DNA from: Cadophora sp. MPI-SDFR-AT-0126 | Taxonomy: Eukaryota > Ascomycota > Leotiomycetes > Helotiales > Ploettnerulaceae | Direction: 5' to 3' | DNA length: 64,000 nucleotides | Assembly: GCA_020747065.1 (NCBI GenBank) | Contig: JAGMVK010000001.1 | Location: 1,984,001 to 2,048,000, forward strand | Shown here: piece after piece, positions 57,760 to 64,000 of the stretch | How positions within the stretch are numbered: position 1 is the stretch's first letter | Layout of the letters: the number at the start of each line of letters is the position of its first letter | The notes under the pieces: model-generated | What the model saw: only the letters and a program-made list of their open reading frames with translations | The model's database searches: none | Told to the model about the DNA's origin: nothing | Translations under genes and position numbers: made by a program

Positions 57760-60036
57760 TTAAGAAGCACTCGACGCCGCATTCCGGTCTGCTGCTATCC
57801 TGGCATCCACCCTTTCTCGATGTTGACGATTCTTCAAGTGGACCTCGAAATTCCCAACTGTTGTTTCTGGCCCAGGCGTGTAGAGTTTGCCTGGACAATC
57901 GTGGCATCTGATGCGTGGGAGATACATCCACTTTACTCCGTCCGGTGTTGTCCCCGGTGCAGGAGCGGGGCAAGGCATCTCTGTGGCGGTATTTACAGCT
58001 GTGTACCGCATTACGCCCTCGAATCGATCACCGGGGTACTGAGTGAGAAGACCGTTAAGGCCAGCTGTAAGCCAGGACGGAGGAGGAGGCTGGAGATTGT
58101 TAGTACATAATCGAGAAATCTTTGGATGTTTTCTTTGACCGCAATCACTTGAATAGCTGCATTCGTGATAGCGAGTACTTGGGACTTAGACAAATGAAAG
58201 GATCTTGCTCACAGGGACGTGGGGAGGTTGACCTGGCGGCGGAGGAGGTGGCGCATCGACTCGGCCAATTTGGCCGACTGGCACAGGAGTCGACGGATTC
58301 TGGATCGTTTGATTCTGAGCATTAGGAGTCGAGGGAGGGCCCATGGAGCCAGGTGGAACAACTGGAGTAGCGGCAGCAGGAGTTGCTGGAGCACGAGTAG
58401 TAGGCGGCTCGGGTGGTTGTGAGGTCGAAGGACGGCTTGCTGATCTAGTGACCTCGCGATACCACTTCCTCATTCTTTCTCTCCCTGGCTTAAGCTTCAC
58501 GACCAAAGATGGAGGCTCGCTGTCGTCGCGAGTATCACGACCACCAAATCTTCTAGCAGAAGTCCTCGTTTCGTGATGGTGGAGTATGGCTGCTTCGGGC
58601 GTCTCTGACCTTCCGATATTCGCCATTCTTTGTTGGGCAGCCGTGGCAGCTCCACGCATATTTCTGGTTCTCGCTGTTCCACTCTGCAGATTTGACATTG
58701 CTGGAGATTCGGGATTAGAATCTTCGCTTTCTGATTCTTCCGAAAGATCGCCATCTCGAGCTCCAGGACGTTTCCCTTTCCCTCCAGCGCCTCCGACTCT
58801 TTTGTACAATCGACTGTCCTCAACCTTCTCAGCCGATCCAGGAATGACTGAAGATACCACCAGTGTTCGTACAGTCCGTTGCCTGTCTTTCAAATCCGGT
58901 AATGTTGGTCCACCTCTTCTGTTTACAGAGCGTTTCTGTCGCCTCTGCTCTCGTGAATATATAACTTCCCCACGCTCCAGATCCGCTTCCGTCAATTCGT
59001 ACAAGAAAGGCGTGTACTCTCGCGCCTGCTGCTGTGGTCTGAATACGGAAGGTAATGGAGATGGTAAAAATCCAGCAATCAAATCCGCATCTTCCAATGG
59101 CCGTCCATCGAACGGATGCCCCACGATGTACAGACTCCTTGTAAACAATTGGCACTGCTCCCGTATCGAATGTGCAATCGCGGTCGTGAACTCTCCTGCT
59201 AATGATAGTTCTCGAGCCAAACTCTGCGCAAACTCCTCTGGCGAGTTCAATGGGTTGTTGATCTCCCATTCAAACTTGTCTTCCAAGGTATGCGGACCGA
59301 TCGTTATGTTCAGCTTGATGAGGATTCTCATTTCCTCGTTCTTGTAAGCAGAGTATGGTAACTCTGGATCCAGCGCCTCTTCCCCAGCATATAATTGAGG
59401 ATAGAAGTCGACCAACTGTTCGCGCAATTGGTGTTGCACCTGCTCTAGAACCGGGCCGTGTGCAGGAGGAGTTAGTCCGAAATCCTCAACCATCTGTGCC
59501 GCAAAGATCTCGGGACTTATGATTCGGTCGTAATAATTCCAGGTGAATGTATCTCGAAGCTTGATCTTGTCCCAATCGATTTCCAGCCGAATAGGCACCA
59601 ACTCTTCCTCCTGTTCTGCCTGCATTGCCACATCTTTGCGCTTGATTCGCAACTTTGGGGCCTTCTTGTGCCCTAGTCTTGGTTTCTGGTGAGGATACAC
59701 CACATGCGCCGGCCCATCAGTCCTCCCATTTCCATAGCCACCATAGCCAGGCCCGTAGAGTCGACTAGGGGTGAAATACTGCCGGTATTCGTCGCGAACC
59801 TTTTTGTAATCCTCTGCCTGCTGATTCCTGAAATTGTAATCTTTCTCCCGATTGGCCTGCGTCTCTAGCATCGCAGCAGTGTGTAATAAATCATGATGGA
59901 TGTGGCTTTCGAGGAGGATCTTTTGGAAGTCTTCTTTTGTCCGCGGTCGATGGGTTAGAGAAGAAGAAGGGGTTGGATGAGCGTCGACGGCATCGGTAAC
60001 CTGGGTGTCTGAGGATGCCTGTGGATCTGGAGCCAT
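57760..60036 (-). CDS. SNF5: SNF5/SMARCB1 subunit of SWI/SNF-type chromatin remodelling complex
   Basis: Exons 60036-58213 and 58089-57760 (123-bp intron with a perfect TACTAAC branch site); 717 aa. The SNF5 domain consists of two repeats, at about residues 147-225 (VPIRLEIDWDKIKLRDTFTW, ISPEIFAAQMVEDFGL) and 232-300 (RILIKLNITIGPHTLEDKFE, NSPEEFAQSLARELSL). A SAEKVEDSR/RRGGPTLPDLKDRQRT region and a Ser/Pro-rich linker follow. The second exon adds SWLTAGLNGLLTQYPGDRFE and a cysteine/histidine cluster (IRCHDCPG...VHLKNRQHR, C-x2-C-x17-H-x5-H), which may bind zinc. It acts in the nucleus as a core subunit of an ATP-dependent remodeller. Whether it belongs to SWI/SNF (Snf5) or RSC (Sfh1) cannot be settled from this sequence alone. 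Confidence 0.92.
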
Positions 60037-60547
60037 GGCGAATGCATTCGCGACAGCTATGCGACACTACACTGTTGAGGTGGTAGGCGATAGAGCCCTG
60101 GGGGATGGGGATTGAAGGTTGGGAAGGTCGAGTTTAGATTTAGAGTTGAGTGAAGCGCGCCATGCCATGTTGACCGCATCGCGACAAGCAAGAGCCTGGC
60201 TGGCCTGGGCGTTGCAGCGGCTTTTGTCACGTGTCAGAAATCGACCAAGGACAAGACTTGGCAAAATATCCCTGCTCGCTCAACTGAAGGGGGAATGGCG
60301 GGCGGCACGGGAGAAGCTCAATGCCAGCCAGCCAGCCAGCCAACGAGTGCACGCTCGAGTCTGCCGCAAGGGACCACCACAATCATCCACATCTTCCAGG
60401 TCTCTGTCTGGCCTTCGCTAATTTCAACTTGCCCACAGTCTAACCCCTCCTTTTCCAAACAATCGACAACTTCTTACACTCCTTCATTCCATACGCGAAC
60501 CCTTTTCAAATTCAAACACTCGACGTACGACACAACCATCATCAATC
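60037..60547. promoter_or_regulatory. Divergent promoter between SNF5 and EBP1-like genes
   Basis: 511 bp between the two start codons, so both genes must be driven from here. A CCAG short tandem repeat lies at 60324-60339, and C+T-rich leader sequence precedes the EBP1-like start. Confidence 0.5.
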
Positions 60548-62142
60548 ATGGCAGACAAGAAGGAAACCGAGGAGATTGGTGAGTTGATTCCACACATTCG
60601 TTCTTCAAAGGAGGGGTGTTTTCTATTTACCCCGCTATCAGCTTCGGGAGCAGCACGACGACAAAGCTTGAAGATTATTTACTGATACATTCACGTCTAG
60701 ACTACACTCTCAACAATCCCGATACCCTTACCAAATACAAGAGTGCTGCTGCCATCTCTCAGAAGGTTTTGGAGGCTGTTACTGCTCTTTGTGTTGCTGG
60801 AGAGAAGATCGTCACCATCTGTGAGCAGGGTGACAAGCTTTTGGACGAGGAGATTTCCAAGGTCTACCGTGGAAAGAAGATCTCAAAGGGTAGAAGCTCA
60901 TACAATACTCGTGCCTTGAACAGCTCTGACATTGTCCAGGCATTTCCCACCCGACCACCGTCTCCCCATCTTCCTTTGTCACGCCATATACCCCACTCAA
61001 GTCCGATGAGGCCGAAGCTGCTGTCACATTGAAGGAAGGAGAGGCTATCAAGATTCAGTTGGGTGCACAAATTGATGGCTTCGGAACGATTGTCTGCGAT
61101 ACCATCATCATTCCTACCGCCAACAGTAAGGATGTGATCGAGGGTCGGAATGCCGATCTCCTACTGGCTACATACTGGGCAAATGAGCTTCTATTACGGT
61201 TGATGGTTCCACCTGGACTTCTGGCTACTGGTACAGATGAGGAGAAGGCAAAGGCTGCAAAGGTCAAGGCCCCAACTCAAAGCAAGATCACCAGTCTGCT
61301 AGAGAAGGTTGTGAAGAGCTATGACTGCAACTTGGTAGAGCACACCACCAGCTGGCAATTCGAGCGAAACGAGATTGAGGGAAAGAAGAAGATTATTCTC
61401 TCTCCAGGCGACGGAACCAAGGGAGAAGGCATTCCGGAGGTTGGTGAGGTTTGGGGCGTTGAGATGGGTGTTAGTGCCGGAACCGGAAAGATCAAGACCT
61501 TCGAGAACAGAACCACACTTCACAGACGTACGACACTCACATACGCTTTGAAGAGACCTAGCTCCAAGAAGGTCCTCAACGAAGTTGTCAAGAGATTCGG
61601 TGTCTTCCCATTCAGTTTGAGACAGCTTGAGGATGAGAGAGATGCCAAGGTTGGTGTTGTTGAGTGTGTACGAGGAAATGTTCTTCGTGCATATGAGGTT
61701 GCAGGAGATAAGGATGGTGCTGCTGTTGGTAGACTGTTGACCACAATCGGTATGTCCTCCATTTTCTTTGATTTAGCGAAGAGATCAATGCTTCCCGGAG
61801 CTTGTTTATTGTCTGGAGCAATCTGAGGACATTTCAGCAAGATCCTGAGCTTTCATACCGTTTGAGTCGACTCGAAATGATTACACAGTCCTGTTGTAAT
61901 CTCACTGACACCACCCAGCAATCACCAAGAACGGTCTCCAAAGAATCGCCGCCCCACCTTCCCCAGACCTCTCCATGTTCAAAACCGACAAGAAAATCAC
62001 CGACGAAGAAGTCCTCAAAATCCTCGAGCAGCCCCTAGCCAAGGAAGCCAAAGCCAAGAACAAGAATAAGAAGAAGAAGCCTGCCAAGAAGGCCGCTGCG
62101 GCTGCTGATGACGATGATGAGGAGAGCAGTGACGATGAGTAG
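60548..62142 (+). CDS. EBP1/PA2G4-type protein (peptidase M24 fold, non-catalytic), Cdb4-like
   Basis: Exons 60548-60578, 60701-60889, 60940-61749 and 61919-62142; 417 aa. After splicing: MADKKETEEIDYTLNNPDTL, YKSAAAISQKVLEAV, KGISHPTTVSPSSFVTPYTP, EGEAIKIQLGAQIDGFGTIV, VGEVWGVEMGVSAGTGK and RFGVFPFSLRQLEDERDAKV. This is the pita-bread fold of methionine aminopeptidases without a full set of metal ligands, as in human PA2G4/EBP1 and fission-yeast Cdb4. These bind RNA, ribosomes and structured DNA. The C-terminus is a lysine-rich block (KNKNKKKKPAKKA) followed by an acidic tail (ADDDDEESSDDE), as in EBP1. It is a likely nucleolar/ribosome-associated factor. Divergent with SNF5. Confidence 0.92.
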
Positions 62143-63720
62143 GTGGTCGGGATGAAATGATTGCATGATTTGACATGTGGGATGGGTACGGATGGATGAA
62201 TGGATGGGTTGGGAAATGGGCTCTGATGGAGAGCTGGATGGGATGGAATGGACTGGGCATGGGCTATTTGCACGATCTGGTCTGTTGATGTAGGTGCCTC
62301 TACCTATGTGTCAAATCGAACATCGTTCATTCACCTGCTCGCGGTCGGCAAAATATCATCCAGGCATGCATCTAATCTCGTCTTACTTTAGCCCTTGACA
62401 CACTGATCTGTTAACAAAATTGTAAAAAATTCATATTGGGCATGGCTCAAGAAACTGACTACCATACCACACTCCGAATTCAGATCTTAACTCGGTACTG
62501 ACGATAGATTTTCTCTGTATTGATGAAACCATACTGGCGTGTATTGTCACTTGTTTTCACGCTAATGTGCGGAGGGCTGTTGAGCTGGGCGAAAGGACGG
62601 ATGGCTATGCTAAGGTGAGTATGTCGCTGGTTTGGAAAGTTGGTGCTGGAGATGCATGGGATGGGGAGGAGATACAGAATTGATGGTTTTGGGGGAAAGG
62701 AAAGGACGGTTGGTATTATAGTTGTGTGGAAATCTAAACTTCAAAGAGCTAATTGCAGCAAAATCTAGAATGAATATCTCCATGAAAAGTCGAAAATCGT
62801 TACTTCGAATTCGTATGGCTGTGTATTTCCTGACTCGTGGTCAAAGTGCGTCCCTGTGTCCGGAGACAAAAGAATCGGAAAATTTTGCTTGTTAGGTCTA
62901 TGAAGCTGTTGTTAAAATATCAATTTCTTCCATGATTTCTCAACGAGGAGACCCCTTCGTAATAAGACTGCGGTTTGATCATGCAATCGATCGTTTCAAC
63001 CTCGCTGCTAATCGCCGCTTCAGATGCCCCCCCTCCCTATATCCCGGTTAGTAAAGTCTTTTATTAACATTGGTATTAGGAGCACTTAGGGAAGGATTGT
63101 TAAAGAACATGGCCTCAAGTTTTGAGGGCATTCAGCGATATAAATAATATGGTCCCAGAGTGTTATCGTGCCAAAGGAGGACTTATGAACGCCACACGTT
63201 TTAAGGTCAAAAATTTAGCTTATCAGAATTGGTCAGACTCCTCAGGCATTATATATGTGGCATGTTTATCAAGTGCGTGAAGTAAGAACAAGTTCTCGAA
63301 TATGCCTCTTCGTCTGAGGAAAAAATGGCTGATGTTGACTTCTGTCCTCAGCTTAATCGTAACATGAATTACTCCTACACCGTCGGGCTAAATAAATTCA
63401 AAACTTGACGGTACAAATCTATGGCTATTATTGAGCGGATTTCTAAGCTTTCTACTAGTTTCCAACTCTTCGGTGTTGAGTATTAAGAAATGACGCGGTG
63501 TACACACTCACCTTAGATTCGTTTGTCAAAATCGGTCACCTTTCTCTCCGACGGACAGTTTGCATGCCATGGCAGCGCCGCACTGGTGCTTGAGCGCTGT
63601 AAGATGATGGAGAACATATAAACAAGTACTCTGGCCGCGAAGATTTATTCCATATGACTTTTACTGTTCATGCAAAACCATCTTTGAAACACGGGAAAAC
63701 AAACAATATCGAATCTCAGA
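62143..63720. other. Intergenic, 1.6 kb, promoter of the right-edge gene
   Basis: AT-rich with no supported gene. A TATAAA at 63617-63622 lies 99 bp before the DUF4267 start codon. Confidence 0.55.
63617..63622 (+). promoter_or_regulatory. TATA-box candidate for the DUF4267 gene
   Basis: TATAAA on the coding strand, about 100 bp from the ATG at 63721. Confidence 0.4.
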
Positions 63721-64000
63721 ATGAGCGACCGTAAACGACCAGCCACTTCGAGTCTGAAGAGCAACTCGCCGCTCTTCTGGGTCGCTCTCGCGATACCCGT
63801 GGCCATCATTGGAATCGGCGTCAACTTCATCCTCAACCCCGTCGGAGCCTCGACAGGCTTTGGAATCCCAATCTACGATCCTGCCAGTTTCCCATTCATG
63901 TGGATCAAGGGGATCCGCGACATCTTTTCGGGCCTGGTCGTCTTGTGGTCGTTTTGGAGAGGGGATAGGCAGATCATTGCAGCGCTTTTTGCTATGGCTA
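63721..64000 (+). CDS. DUF4267-like small integral membrane protein (partial, 3' end outside window)
   Basis: An ATG-initiated frame stays open to the window end (93 codons). MSDRKRPATSSLKSNSPLFW is a basic, soluble lead, followed by a hydrophobic helix (VALAIPVAIIGIGVNFIL) and a loop GASTGFGIPIYDPASFP. The block WIKGIRDIFSGLVVLWSFWR with IIAALFAMA is the typical second and third helix of fungal DUF4267 proteins. These have four helices and about 125-140 residues in total. Their function is unknown; they are predicted to sit in a membrane. Confidence 0.75.
   Translation, partial: MSDRKRPATSSLKSNSPLFWVALAIPVAIIGIGVNFILNPVGASTGFGIPIYDPASFPFMWIKGIRDIFSGLVVLWSFWRGDRQIIAALFAMA

Overview
The window is nuclear DNA of a filamentous ascomycete (Pezizomycotina, probably Leotiomycetes/Helotiales by gene style; the lineage is inferred from protein style, not from a search). 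It shows short GT-AG introns of about 41-80 bp with CTAAC/CTAAT-like branch sites, fungal-only families (HET, 2EXR, PF11951-type regulators, CAP59, SIT transporters, DUF4267), C+T-rich leaders and genes on both strands with no operon structure. I rebuilt exon structures by hand and required phase-consistent splicing. Total coding length was checked to be divisible by three for every complete multi-exon model except the pseudogene.

Region 1-21 kb is accessory and gene-poor. It holds the 5' part of a secreted nucleoside-deaminase-like gene at the left edge, a PF11951-type transcription regulator, a four-exon bZIP regulator, a 2EXR protein, a 164-bp MITE-like inverted-repeat element, a fungal unknown with a basic nuclear-type region, a HET-domain protein and a CAP59-family glycosyltransferase. 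Spacers of 1.7-4.4 kb separate some of these.

Region 21-50 kb is mostly housekeeping: a membrane-anchored CBM48 protein with a GC-AG intron, a short-chain dehydrogenase, a four-RRM Nrd1/Mrn1-type RNA-binding protein, cytosolic asparaginyl-tRNA synthetase head-to-head with DNA ligase I across a 516-bp shared promoter containing an ACGCG cluster, a Vma22-like V-ATPase assembly factor, Cdc42, a secreted agmatinase-like ureohydrolase and an unknown protein.

Region 50-64 kb holds a tRNA-Tyr(GUA) gene, a siderophore-transporter pseudogene with three lesions, an allantoate-permease-type MFS transporter, SNF5, an EBP1/PA2G4-type M24-fold protein, and the first part of a DUF4267 membrane protein at the right edge.

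The most unusual object is the tRNA-Tyr gene at 50746-50891. Besides the normal short anticodon-loop intron, its T arm is interrupted by a 59-bp segment that looks like an mRNA-type intron (GTAAGT, a TTAAC branch-like site, ACAG). Removing it restores a perfect T arm. Other points of note are the decayed SIT transporter, two in-phase tandem splice donors in DNA ligase I that each rebuild a PCNA-binding motif, and the MITE-like element.
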